A DNA stretch of 64,000 nt from Eutypa lata (taxonomy: Eukaryota > Ascomycota > Sordariomycetes > Xylariales > Diatrypaceae): positions 4,526,001-4,590,000 of the forward strand of contig JAKULF010000005.1 in the NCBI GenBank assembly GCA_022661535.1, given 5' to 3'. The position numbers and the translations under genes were made by a program. The notes beneath the pieces are model-generated. The model was not told the DNA's origin and ran no database searches. It saw nothing but the letters and a program-made list of their open reading frames with translations. This document shows positions 47,721-57,800 of the stretch, one piece after another. Position 1 is the first letter of the stretch, and every line of letters starts with the position of its first letter.

Positions 47721-49492
47721 ATGGGGGACCACGATAATAGCAAGTTGGATCACGAGAACCACCTTCTACTCGTAAGTATCCCCACCACACCGGTCAATAC
47801 ATCCTCGACAGACAAGCAGACGACATCTGGGGGATATCAAATATACCTTTTCTACATTTCTGCCTTTTCTACCTAGGTACAATGTGCTAGTTAGCTAACA
47901 CATTTATTTACCTTTCCGATCCGATAGGACGAACCGCTCCTGCGCCTCCCGTTCGAGCTCCTGCGGAAGAACTTCCGGTCGGCGCACTTCGAGGTCGAGA
48001 AGGAGGGGTCGTACATCAAGAACACGCTCCGGGAGACGGCGACGTCGGCGGTGAACGGGCGGGCGGGGCAGGCGGACGTGCTGCGGAGCCTGGACGCGAT
48101 GCTGGCGCGCGTGCGCGGCGTCAAGCGCAAGCTGGGCGCCTTCGCCGGGGAGGAGGACCGGCTCCAGCGGCACGAGGAGGCCCGCGCCCGCCACCTCGCC
48201 GAGCTCTGCGCCATGCACGGCGTCGACGACGTCAAGTACGAGGTCTGGAGCCGCACGCGCCTCGACCGCCTCCTCGTCGACTACCTGCTGCGCCGCGGCT
48301 ACGGCGCCAGCGCCCGCGACCTCGCCCGCGAGCGCGGCATCGAGCTCCTCGTTGACGTCGAGACCTTCGAGCAGATGGGCCGCATCCGCAAGAGCCTGCT
48401 CGCCGGGAGCGTCGCCGAGGCCCTGGCCTGGTGCACCGCCGGGGACACGAAGAAGGAGCTCCGGAAGATCAATGTGCGTATTGTGTTGTGGGGTAATCAA
48501 TCATGCTGCTCATCTATCTGTCTTATCTCTTTCCCCTAGTCTACACACTACCCCTGTATCTCCCAGTCCCTATCAATTCACTAGCTCATCAGCGGGCACT
48601 AACCTTCTTTTCCTTTTCATAGAGCAACCTCGAATTCATGCTCCGGTACCAGCAATACATCGAGCTCGTCCGCAACCGAACATCGTCATCATCACGGAGT
48701 AGCAGCAGCAGCGATAATAACACTAACAAGCCCAACGAAGCCCTCGCACACGCCCGCAAGTACCTACTTCCCTACAGAGACAGCTACCCGCGCGAAGTGC
48801 AGCGGGCGTGCGGCCTCCTCGCCATCCCGCCGGGCGCCGCGCCCTCGATCCCCGCCTACGCCGACCTTTACTCAGCATCGCGGTGGTCTACCCTAGCCGA
48901 CCTATTCACCGCGACGCACAACGAGCTACTGTCGCTACCATCGATTCCTCTGTTACACGTAGCGCTATCATCGGGTCTATCGGCGCTCAAGACGCCCGCA
49001 TGCCACCCGCAACAACACCACCAAATCTCAAACCAGAGCCCTGAAGATCACAACCAAACATACGCAACTACTACCAACAACAGCACCACCTCGACCTCGG
49101 AGTCTCCAGAGTCACGAGGCAGTGGTGACTCCCAGCAACAGCCACCACAACAACAAGAGCAACAGCAACATCACCACCACCAGCAGCAACACCCCCACCA
49201 AAACTCCTCAGCAGCGCCCCCGTCGCACGCGACGAGCCTCTCCCTCGCGACGAGCGTCTGCCCGATCTGCAGCACGGAGCTGAACGAGCTGGCGCGGGGC
49301 GTGCCGTACGCCTTCCATAGCAAGAGCCACGTGGAGCACGACCTGCTGCTGCTGCCCAACGGGCGGGCCTACGGCAAGGCGCGGCTCGAGGAGTACGCGC
49401 GCAAGGCCGGGCTCTTGGAGGGCCAGGTCAAGGACCTGCGCACCGGGGAGGTCTTCGGTATCGACCGCTTGAAGAAGGTGTATATTACTTGA
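47721..49492 (+). CDS. FYV10: GID/CTLH E3 ubiquitin ligase subunit Gid9 (Fyv10, MAEA orthologue)
   Basis: Three exons: 47721-47771, 47928-48473 and 48623-49492, giving 488 aa. The introns are 156 and 149 bp. A helical N-terminus ([25 protein letters not shown]) is typical of MAEA proteins. LisH is at about 124-156 ([23 protein letters not shown]), CTLH at about 158-215 ([22 protein letters not shown]... then [13 protein letters not shown]), and CRA to about 320. The C-terminal RING-like domain begins [10 protein letters not shown] at about 410 and includes [24 protein letters not shown]. Gid9 pairs with Gid2 to form the catalytic RING dimer that ubiquitinates gluconeogenic enzymes in yeast. 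Between CRA and RING is an 80-residue Ser/Thr then Gln/His-rich insertion (about 324-404) that looks disordered. Coding GC is high in exon 2. The assignment is firm. Confidence 0.94.
49115..49205 (+). repeat. CAA/CAC/CAG-rich tract in GID9 encoding Gln/His runs
   Basis: Imperfect CAR/CAY trinucleotide repetition inside exon 3 encodes runs such as [14 protein letters not shown]. It stays in frame and is a likely site of length variation. Confidence 0.65.
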
Positions 49493-49680
49493 TTTGATCT
49501 TGAGAGAGAAATAGCATGTACATACGGGTCAGGGAGGGAGGGGGACCCGGTGGGGTTTATCCCCCGATGGAGGTCTTCTTGCTGTGTGTGTACATGTATT
49601 TGTTTTACTCTGTTCATTCTCTTAGCTCTGGAGTTGTTTTTTAAGCTAGTTGATCGCTTGATCGGTTGACAAGACAGCCC

Positions 49681-49699
49681 AGCTAGCTAGCTAGCTAGC
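49681..49699. repeat. AGCT/CTAG self-complementary tandem repeat
   Basis: Tandem AGCT units (about 4-5 copies) that can form a cruciform or hairpin; intergenic. Confidence 0.7.
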
Positions 49700-50693
49700 A
49701 AGCACACATGCGAGACATGATTAGCTAGGTATGCAAAATGTATGTATATACAATGGGCAAAGGGACAGGTGGGTGGGCAGGCAAGGCGTCTGGTGCATCC
49801 TTAAGTTAGGATTGGCGTTCTATTTATTTCAGGAGACCTCACTCACGAAACTATATGATTAAGAACAAGACCCTCGTCATCGACGCAAAACGTAAATTAA
49901 ACGTCAACCAGACTGAGGGATTAGGGAGGTTGATTAATACAATTTCCGTTGAGGATGGTTGCTCTTCAATTTAAAGAAGTCGATGCTGATGCGAGATGCT
50001 GAAAATCTTGAATCATGCGTACCTATCAAGGTAAGTAAGCACTGAATAAATCTATCTAAACTAGCACAGACAGCGATGAATCAAGAGGTGCAAGATTTCG
50101 TTGATATGTTGATCAAGAAGGCTATTCTTTCAAAATTCCCATTCGTACACAGAAACCTTTCGTATCCAGAGACCATTGACTGGCCAACTTTAAGGAGACA
50201 ATGATGATCCCCCTTCCCCCCTATCCCCTTTTTGAAAGCATCATTCATGCCACACATACCACATCCCATTATTACAATCCCACTACATGATGTAAAACAA
50301 TATAGCACAGCACATCATGGTATGCCATTTAGCATGGAATGGCATTTCATTTCATTCACATGAATCAGTTGCGTGTGTAAAATATACAGTATAGACAGCG
50401 CTACTGCCAAGCCAACGACCACCAACCCATTGCTTTTGCTTTTACACCCCACCTCCTAGTCAACCCGTGTGTTCATACTAAGAGGTGGTAGGTAAGTAGG
50501 TAAGAAAGAAAGAGAGACGACGGACAACGATGGTTGGTTAGTTGGTGGGTGGATGAAGACTATCAATCGTTTTTCCCTTTTTCCCTACCCTCCCATCCGT
50601 CCGCCGTCCATCCCGTATTCTCAAGATATCGCTAGAAGCAGTACTAGTAGCACACACATACACATAACGCACATAGGCGAGCAAGCAAGCAAA

Positions 50694-50727
50694 ACAAAAA
50701 ACAAAAAACAAAAAACAAAAAAAAAGA
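50694..50727. repeat. CAAAAA-type tandem repeat
   Basis: Several AAAAAC/CAAAAAA units followed by a poly-A run in intergenic DNA. Confidence 0.7.
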
Positions 50728-51095
50728 AGCCACCATCCCTTTAAACTCCTCCCTAGGCCACCCCCCGCAAACACTCGCTGGGGAAAATACCATAAGATAC
50801 GATATTGAACTATCGTTGTTTCTTTGCTTTTCGTTTTTGCTCTGGGAATAGAATAAAGAGATATTTAGTGATGAGTAACTATGAATCCATTAGACGTGAG
50901 CCGTTAGCATTATTACCAGTCCAATGACCACAGAAAACCTCTTCTTCTCCTAAAAGATCCTGCTCTGATTCCTAGCCCTGTTTGCTTGCCTTTGCCTGCC
51001 TGCCTAATAACTATTCGCTCCCTCCCAAGAACATGAACTCCTTAGAATGCTAGATACGAGAGAACGAAAGGTTTCAAAAAGCGAATGGTTAAGAC

Positions 51096-51353
51096 TTAAT
51101 CGACACTCGAACTAGGATAGTCGTCATCCAGCTCGTCTTCCGGTTCTGACATGTGAAGAGGATTCGGGGCAAGGGGGGGTGTCGCAATGGCCCTCAGCGT
51201 AATGGGATTCATAATCGGTATAGCAGCAGAACGGTGTACCAGTTGCGCCCGGAGAGTGCTGGGACCTGCGCTTTGACGAGAACTTCCAGTAGATGGGACC
51301 GAGGACACCTTACTCGAACTGCTTGGCCCACTTCTTCGTCCACCTGACGGACT
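51096..51353 (-). other. 85-codon open extension in frame directly behind the POP2 stop codon
   Basis: After the TAG at 51356-51354 the same frame stays open for 85 codons to a TAA at 51098-51096. The first 40 residues are Ser/Gly/Pro/Arg-rich (SGGRRSGPSSSSKVSSVPS). The end is a compact acidic tail (SEPEDELDDDYPSSSVD). The composition looks protein-coding. No intron of normal fungal size with a good donor that removes the TAG in frame was found, so translation would need readthrough, alternative splicing or a sequence correction. It may also simply be 3' UTR. Confidence 0.4.
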
Positions 51354-52923
51354 CTATCTCTGGCTCTGAAAAAATTGACCGAATACCCCTCCTCCACCAC
51401 CCGGCGTCATTGGTCCCATGCCCATGCCGTTAGTATTATGGGATTGCGCCGGTGTAGTGGCGAGTCCGACGCTGACTGTGCTTGGCGTAGTCGGACCTGC
51501 ACCGTTCGTGTTGCCGTTCGTACCACTGGGAGGTGTGTTCTCCGTGTTGTTCGCCTGATGCTGCGCCCCTGCTATTATGTCCAGCCCCGCGAATCCCAGG
51601 CCCCAGATTTTCCCGATGTGGTCGTCAGGAATTTCGCCGTTGTAAATTCTCTCGCGCAACTGAAAAAAGACCTTCCCAGTTAGAAGACTGTCAGACCCAG
51701 CTTGATGTGCCGCCCCAACCCGCTTCACTTTGAGTGCATCCGCAATGCTCTCCAGGCCAGACTTCTGCTCGAATTTCTGCATGATTTCAGCCGAACCAGG
51801 ATCTGTCGGGGTAAGCATGCCGCTGTTGTGTAACTTGACAGCGAATTTCATAAGATGCTTAACATCATACGTCTTAGGAAACCATTTCTTCATGATGGCA
51901 TCAAATTCGTACTCGTCTTTGGGTAGTACGTTATCCGATAGAATTTTTGTTAAGTAACCGAAGTCGTAACCGCCGTGGAAGGAGAGCCAGTTGACATCAT
52001 CGAAGCATACAAGACCGGATGTAGTGAGGAGAGACGCGAACGCGGTAGGCTCGATACCATCCCGCTCCATTAAGTTGAAATCGATGCCCGCTTGTTGTAA
52101 GGATTCGATAGAGGCTTGGTTGTACATCTCGCTCTTAAGTGAGTACTTGAAGTTGAACTGCCATGTCAAGGGAATTTGGCTCTGGCCGGCATTCCTTCTC
52201 CCGTTAGGGCCCATCTCCATCGCTGCAGGATTTGGCCGTTCTGGCGGCGTCTCGCCCTTCTCGTTGAAAAGGCTGATACCTATCTGAATAACCTTGAGAA
52301 GATCCACGTTCACTCTCAAGCATTGGTAATGATAGTCGCTTTTACCTCGAAACCCCCCCATAGGTCGTCCTACAATACCTGGAAATTCCGTGTCCTTCAA
52401 GATGTCAGCCAGCACGATCAAGATGCAAGTCAGTATAGAAGTGGGATTTCCTAACCATAGCAATATAGGGGTATTCCTCCACCAGCTCACGCAGTAGCGC
52501 CATTTCTTCTTCTAGATTATGCTTCCATACGTCGCGTATGCGGGCCTTTCCCGGACCTCCAGTTCGCGTTGGGCGTTCGCCTCCTAGGGTGTGGGATTGC
52601 TGGTGAGGGTGTTGCTGTTGTTGTAACTGGGCGGCATGCTGAAAACCTGATCTAGCAGCATGACTAGCAAAACCGGTCTGGTCACCCACACCGAAGCCTG
52701 CTGCTGCTGCTGCCGCTGCCGCAGCATTCATGCCACCACCGCCGAGTCCTAATCCATTCGCAGCAAATGGGCTCAGTTGCGGATTAGCGGCGAGGTAGGC
52801 TGGATTTGCTAGTGAGGGTGGTTGATGACTACTAGGATGCGATTGGGATGGATGTGAGGGGAACTGATGTTGGTATGGCGGGAGAGCAGGTGGACCGCCC
52901 TGAAACCTAGTATTGGGCGGCAT
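51354..52923 (-). CDS. POP2: Ccr4-Not complex deadenylase subunit Pop2/Caf1
   Basis: Two exons: 52923-52456 and 52394-51354, giving 502 aa. Residues 1-125 are low complexity (Pro/Gln/His, an Ala9 run near 68-76). The DEDD nuclease fold follows: [34 protein letters not shown] with Asp157 and Glu159, HGGYDFGYL with Asp300, and the HQAGSD motif with His386 and Asp391. All four catalytic acids are present, so it should be an active 3'-5' poly(A) exonuclease, unlike the modified site of budding-yeast Pop2. A short insertion (EKGETPPERPNPAAMEMGPNG, first 20 of it) sits between the first two motifs, as in other filamentous fungi. The C-terminus is Gly/Thr/Asn-rich and ends GQFFQSQR. The intron lies directly before the catalytic Asp157. 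An unusual in-frame open extension lies behind the stop codon. Confidence 0.94.
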
Positions 52924-54012
52924 CTCTTGCCGGCTACCAGTATGGCTCGGTGTTTTTACGTGTGTTTTCGCGATATCACAATTTTATTCTACTCGTCCGT
53001 GTGAATGATGGTGATGGTAATGGGGTGGCAGCGGTCGTCATGGGGCAAGCTCGACGACTTGCGACGTCAGTGGAGATTTCAACTTCACTAGATGGGTGGA
53101 TGATGTGTCCGGATCGGAGATTCGACGTCCGAAAATTCGCAGAAAGTGAGATCGCCTTGGTCGTATGTTCGTCGTCGTTTGATATGAGTAGATGAAGATA
53201 CTGTCAATTGAAAATGAGCAGACTAGGTAGGTAACGTGGTAGGGTGGTAGAGTCTTGTGTTCGATAGCAGAGGTTGATAGGCTATGTAGGAGGTAGCTGC
53301 CCACTCGGTGCTGTAAGTACTATATTGCCTATTTAGCAGCCTAGGTACATGGTAGGTAGTTAGGTAAATAGAGTTTGGGCGCGTGCTGAATCGCAGTTGC
53401 ACCTGCACGCTCTACTTTTGCATACCCAGGTAGTTAGCTAGCCTCTAAGTTTTAGGCAAGTTAAAGTACAGTAGGAGTTTATGCGGGGTATAACCAGGTA
53501 CTATGTATGTAGTTAATTGCACTCGGATACTTTACCCATTGTTATTAAATACTCAAAATAAATTAGTTAGACTACAGGTAGTAATGTTAATAGGATCTTT
53601 AAGATGAACTATTATTTGTTTCATATTATCCTTAGTTTTGCTTCATTTTAGATCGTATTGGCAACTGAAGACTTGATGCTAATATGCCTATATATGTCCT
53701 AGGTATTAAATTGAAAGGTACCCATAATATACATCGTAACTACATACATTTTTTTAAGCCGTGGGGGGATTTCCAGCAACGGCCTAGGGAATAACTATTA
53801 AACCGACATCCATTGAATCGATGCCCAGGTGGGTGCTGCCCACCGGCGGGACCTAACTAAGCTACTACCAATGAGCTCAGCTCTATTGATGCATTTCGAA
53901 GACATTGAATTGATTCCAAGGTTGTTACTAACGCACCCATTCCACCAAGACAACAACCTCTTAACGGGAGGAAGACGGTCCACAACAATCAAAACACCAC
54001 AGCCCACACGTC
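52924..54012. other. Divergent spacer POP2 / complex I subunit
   Basis: About 1.1 kb containing both promoters. It includes GGTAGGTA/TACCTA tracts near 53225-53240 and 53336-53365, and an AT-rich block at 53560-53700. No gene recognised. Confidence 0.5.
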
Positions 54013-54474
54013 ATGTATCCCTCAAGGTAACACAGACCTCATCACCACCATTCCGACAACCCAATGGCTCGATACAATAGCTAACACGGCCCGCGCCACG
54101 AAACAGGATACTCCGATCGCAGTACGGTCACGGCCAGAAGCCTAACATCACGGGCTTCGACCCCCGCAAGTTCGCCCAGGCCGCCGGGCAGCCGCGATAT
54201 GACCCCTGGGAGCGAGCGTTAGTTTATGACCCCTATTGGTTTGGTAGCAAACCCCAACGCCGGGAAGACACTTACTGACATGATGCCGAACGGCAACGAA
54301 CGAGATAGCGAGGCGTGGCGATACACAGGTCTCTTCTCGCGGTGGAACCGGTTTAAGGGCGGCCTCCCCGGGCTCGGAATCGCGACGGTGGCCTTTGCCG
54401 CGTATCTCGGATATGAGCAGATGTTCCTGAAAGACGAGCACCACGGTGACGAGCATGGCGAGGGCCACCATTAA
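54013..54474 (+). CDS. NADH:ubiquinone oxidoreductase B12/NDUFB3-like subunit
   Basis: Three exons: 54013-54026 (14 nt), 54107-54217 and 54309-54474, giving 96 aa. The protein reads MYPSRILRSQYGHG..., then the family signature NITGFDPRKF, PRYDPWERAEAWRYTGLF, then a single transmembrane helix (LPGLGIATVAFAAYLGYE, about 62-79). It ends in a His/Glu/Asp-rich tail (KDEHHGDEHGEGHH). It is an accessory subunit of the membrane arm of respiratory complex I in the mitochondrial inner membrane. Both introns have good branch points (CTAAC, CTGAC) near the acceptor. The tiny first exon is supported by the phase match and the splice consensus (AAG|GTAACA). A downstream in-frame ATG at 54226 lies inside intron 2 and is not the start. 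TGTACATA lies 105 bases after the stop. Confidence 0.9.
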
Positions 54475-54578
54475 ATAGGGGAGGGAAAAAAGATTTTGAA
54501 AGCGCTATTAGGGAAAGAGAGAGAGATAGAGAGAGAGGCGTCTGTCTTCGCGAGAAAGCCTAGCGAAGACATGAACAC

Positions 54579-54586
54579 TGTACATA
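54579..54586 (+). promoter_or_regulatory. Candidate Puf-binding site downstream of the complex I subunit gene
   Basis: TGTACATA, matching the UGUANAUA predicted for the Puf protein at 5.5-8.65 kb, lies 105 bases after the stop and so probably in the 3' UTR. In budding yeast Puf3 binds mRNAs for mitochondrial proteins; in Pezizomycotina that role may be divided differently among Puf proteins. Confidence 0.4.
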
Positions 54587-55404
54587 CACACACATAACCG
54601 AACCATCCGAGCAAAGAAATAAGCCGAGAAAGGGAGCCGCCAAGACAGACATATGGCTGTCGATGAATAAATATTTTTCAATTACCTGGTCTCTGGAATC
54701 TCGTGGTTCGAAACCCCTAGACCTCTGCCTAGGATTTGTCCGTCCATAATGAGGTGGCAGTATTTCTTCCTACTGCCGAATCCAATTCCCGTGCATTTCT
54801 TTTCCAATGACGGATCATAGTACTAGGAAGATATTGTAGGTGCCTACCTCATGGACTAGTTCGTAGGGGTGTAACCCATTATCCACTACTAAGGGTATGT
54901 GTGTTGTGTAACCAGGGGTTTATTTTACTGGAAGCATTTACGAGATCTGTATAATGGTGATAGAAACATCTTAGCCCGATCTTACAATGTTAAAACAATA
55001 CATAAATGTACCTCTTGCTCTGTGCAACCCTCCCCTATATACTTCACATACCTAGGCCAAGACTTCCAATCCAATATCACATCACCAAGCTACAGTAGTT
55101 AAATTTCAGTCAAAGTGGCCGGGCTTGAACCATGTAAAATCGACCGGTGATAACGAGCAACTATTTAGTTGCAAGTTGGTATGTGACATCAACAAGTTTA
55201 ATGTGGAATATAAAAATGGTAGACGGTTAGGTGATAGCCTCAGTTCTGATAGTCAGAGCCTACATAACAGGGGTATATAGATGGAATCTCAACGACAACA
55301 ACACAAGGAGCCGTATCAATAACTCGAGAATCATTCTTTTTATTGACGATCCGCAAAACATGTGAATGCATTCATTCGCTGATATGCTATTTCCACATTG
55401 CTTC

Positions 55405-55452
55405 ATCTCATCTCATCTCGTCTCGTCTCGTCTCGTCTCGTCTCGTCTCGTC
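55405..55452. repeat. TCTCA/TCTCG pentanucleotide tandem repeat
   Basis: Two TCTCA units followed by about seven TCTCG units, then degenerate copies. Intergenic, no obvious function. Confidence 0.8.
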
Positions 55453-55855
55453 TTCCCTCGCCTCGCCTCTACCTCCCTTTCGCACGCTTCCAGCGTATGT
55501 TTGTGTGTGTAGTAGATACACAAGATGCCATGCTAACAAAACCCACAAATGCATACACGCTTGCTTGTTTGCTTGTACAAAACCATCTAGTAGGTGATAA
55601 TGATATGTCCCTCCTTCCCTCCCAATCACGACATGTGAGTGATATGCTGTTCTTGGTGTCGATCTAACAAATGCAAACGGAGAAACAAAAAACAAATCGC
55701 CTACCGGCCCGCTTATGTAGGAGAAACCAAAATAAATGAATAAAAAATGACCATGATCCAATCTAATGCGAGCCGTGTCGTGCAATGTAAGATCGATAGA
55801 TAATAACGCCAAATCCGCCTGTTCGTCCCAAGGTATTCGTTCAATCAAGCAACCA

Positions 55856-55878
55856 GCCATCCATCCATCCATCCATCC
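55856..55878. repeat. CCAT tetranucleotide repeat
   Basis: About six tandem CCAT units downstream of the coiled-coil protein gene. Confidence 0.75.
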
Positions 55879-56054
55879 GCTTGCCTTTGCCCGGCCGGCC
55901 ATTTCGTTCCATGCACAAAATGGAATAGAAGCAAGCATGTAGTCTAGTAGGTATGTGTGCGCACGGGTATGGGTGTGCGTGCGTGCGTGTGTGCAACAAT
56001 CTCATCTCGAAGTCTTCGAAAAGTCCTTCATCGGAATCAAAATCAAAATCAAAA

Positions 56055-57800
56055 TCAGAGCCCAATGCCATTCACAGCATCCAGAGCGCCCTCGACAGCG
56101 ACCTCGAGCTGCGCAACGCGGTGTTTCAGGCCCTTATTCTCGTCGCGCAGGAGGCTAACCGTATCCCAGGCGACGCTCGAGGCCTGGCCGCTGCAATTGC
56201 GGCAGCTGTCGGGTCCACTATTGTTGTTGCTCCCCGTCTGCTGTTGCTGCTGCTCGGCGCCGGAGATCCCCTTGACGAATTTCTGGAACGTCGACAGCTG
56301 CTGGACCTGTTTCGGTTTCGGCGGGGCGAGGGCGAGGGCCGAGATCGCCGATGCTTTCTGATGTGATGATGGTGATGATGAAGGGGGTGGTAGTATGACA
56401 GAAGGTGCCGGTGATTCGCCGCCGCCCACTGTCGACTCGGCCGTCGTGATGCTCGTCATGACAGTTGGGCTCCGACTACGAGAGAAGACGCTAACGCTCT
56501 CGCTCTCGGGGGCGCTCGTGCTCGCCGCGCTATCGCCGCCATCCGTCGTCATCGTCTCGACGCTCAGGTCCGACTTGACGGTCCCGCGACTATTGCGCCA
56601 CCTCCTGCGCCTCTCCTCGTCGTCGTCAACCCCGAGATCTTCCGAGGGCGAACCTCCTCCTCCTATGGACGGCGGCGGGGAATTGATAATCGACAGCGAA
56701 CCCGAGCCCTCCTTCTCTCGAGCGATCGCCGCTTCCCTGAAAGCCATGCGTTCCTCGTAGCGGGCCCTCTTCTCGGCGTTCAGTTCCGTCACCAGGCGCT
56801 GCATCGCGGCCTCGTGCTCGGCCGCCTTGTGCGCCATGTCCTCGAGCTGGGTCTTGACGAGCGCGACGCGCAGTTTGGTCTCCTCCATCTCCTCGCGGTC
56901 GGCGTCACGCTCGGCGCGCGCCTCGCGCAGCGCGACCGTCCGCTCCCGGTAGGCGCCCTGCATCTTAAGCAGGAGGCCGGCCGCGTTGGTCTGCAGGTTC
57001 TTATACGCGGCGGGGGAGAAGGTGTCGCGGTCCGCCGCCGGGGATGGTAGTGATGATGATGACGATACCCCTGGATAGAGGGCTGCTTCGATGTCGAGGT
57101 CGCACAGCTCGTCGTCGAGCTGTTGCTGCGCGTTGGCGGGGGTTTGGTTGTTCGCGGGACGCGTCCCGAAGACGGATGAGGCGAAGAGGCCGAAGCGGGA
57201 CTGGCCTGCGCTCTTGGGGGTCGTCGCCATTATGACCTCGTTCGGTGTTGTCGGACCACCGCCTCCTCCTACTCCGCCTCCCCGGGTGGACTTCGGTGTT
57301 GTATTCGGGGAACCTCGCTCGTCGACGGTTGACGTTGCCGCGGAGGGGCTGTTGAACCAGTTGGCGAATCTGCCCGTCGGGGCGTTTTGCGGACGGCCGA
57401 TGCCGGCCCGTCCGTCTCCGGTGAGCGGCATGTCTTGTTGTGAGAGTCGCTTGTTAGCGTGTTGATGATGATGAGAAGGAGCGTGCCGCGTAGGCGACAG
57501 AGAGGGGGACCGGGAGCTGTTTAAGCGCGGCAGAGAGAAAATCGGGGCGGACTGCTGGCGCTTGTGCTGCTGGTGGTGTGATGAGGATGAGGATTGAAAG
57601 GAGGCCACCGGCCCCTTCTTTGCGAGCGGGCTGAGGCTGAGTTGCGGTGATTCGTAGTCGACCGGTTCGTAAGCCGGTTCGTAGGCAGTCGATACCTCAG
57701 ACAGATCGAAGGTCATAGTCGGCTCCCGAACGTCGTCATCCGCTGCTGCTGCTGCTGCTCCGGGGCTTTCGCTTTGTGTCTCTGCATAATGGTGGTGCAT
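56055..57800 (-). CDS. Coiled-coil protein of unknown function with C-terminal CxxC motif
   Basis: An intronless 581-aa frame beginning at the first ATG (MHHHYAETQ). Residues 1-250 are disordered and rich in Ser/Pro/Thr/His/Gln, with several SP/TP sites and a Gly-rich spacer. A GRFANWFNS block near 145 and a QSRFGLFASSVFG block near 200 stand out as short hydrophobic motifs. About 265-375 form a long coiled coil (YKNLQTNAAGLLLKMQGAYRERTVALREA... then Glu/Arg/Ala-rich heptads). A second Ser-rich linker follows. The C-terminal 60 residues (SCRNCSGQASSVAWDTVSLLRDENKGLKHRVAQLE) combine a CxxC pair with another short coiled coil. I do not recognise a named family; the alternation of disorder and coiled coil suggests a scaffold or cytoskeleton- or septum-associated protein, which is speculation. 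Confidence 0.8.
   Translation of the reverse strand: MHHHYAETQSESPGAAAAAADDDVREPTMTFDLSEVSTAYEPAYEPVDYESPQLSLSPLAKKGPVASFQSSSSSHHQQHKRQQSAPIFSLPRLNSSRSPSLSPTRHAPSHHHQHANKRLSQQDMPLTGDGRAGIGRPQNAPTGRFANWFNSPSAATSTVDERGSPNTTPKSTRGGGVGGGGGPTTPNEVIMATTPKSAGQSRFGLFASSVFGTRPANNQTPANAQQQLDDELCDLDIEAALYPGVSSSSSLPSPAADRDTFSPAAYKNLQTNAAGLLLKMQGAYRERTVALREARAERDADREEMEETKLRVALVKTQLEDMAHKAAEHEAAMQRLVTELNAEKRARYEERMAFREAAIAREKEGSGSLSIINSPPPSIGGGGSPSEDLGVDDDEERRRRWRNSRGTVKSDLSVETMTTDGGDSAASTSAPESESVSVFSRSRSPTVMTSITTAESTVGGGESPAPSVILPPPSSSPSSHQKASAISALALAPPKPKQVQQLSTFQKFVKGISGAEQQQQQTGSNNNSGPDSCRNCSGQASSVAWDTVSLLRDENKGLKHRVAQLEVAVEGALDAVNGIGL

Larger units (their letters stand above)
49493..51095. other. Convergent spacer GID9 / POP2
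   Basis: About 1.6 kb without recognised genes. Near the GID9 stop there is TGTACATA (49517-49524, 25 bases after the stop). Other content is a TAGC/AGCT self-complementary repeat (about 49681-49699), A5C repeats (about 50694-50727) and GGTAAGTAGGTAAG near 50490. Confidence 0.55.
54475..56054. other. Convergent spacer with pentanucleotide microsatellite
   Basis: About 1.6 kb between the 3' ends of the complex I gene and the coiled-coil protein gene. It holds GAGA tracts (54518-54535), a TGTACATA site (54579), a TCTCG repeat (55405-55452) and CCAT repeats (55856-55878). No gene recognised. Confidence 0.55.

Noticed and set aside
47904..48500. 198-codon antisense frame over GID9 exon 2
   Set aside because: Mirror of the GC-rich coding exon; the sense strand has clear LisH/CTLH content.
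54226..54474. 82-aa frame starting at ATG 54226 as the complex I subunit
   Set aside because: Its first 28 codons lie in intron 2; the family signature FDPRKF...DPWERAEAW needs the upstream exons.
54690..54725. GGTTCGAAAC motif resembling a T-loop
   Set aside because: Stem bases do not pair; isolated motif.
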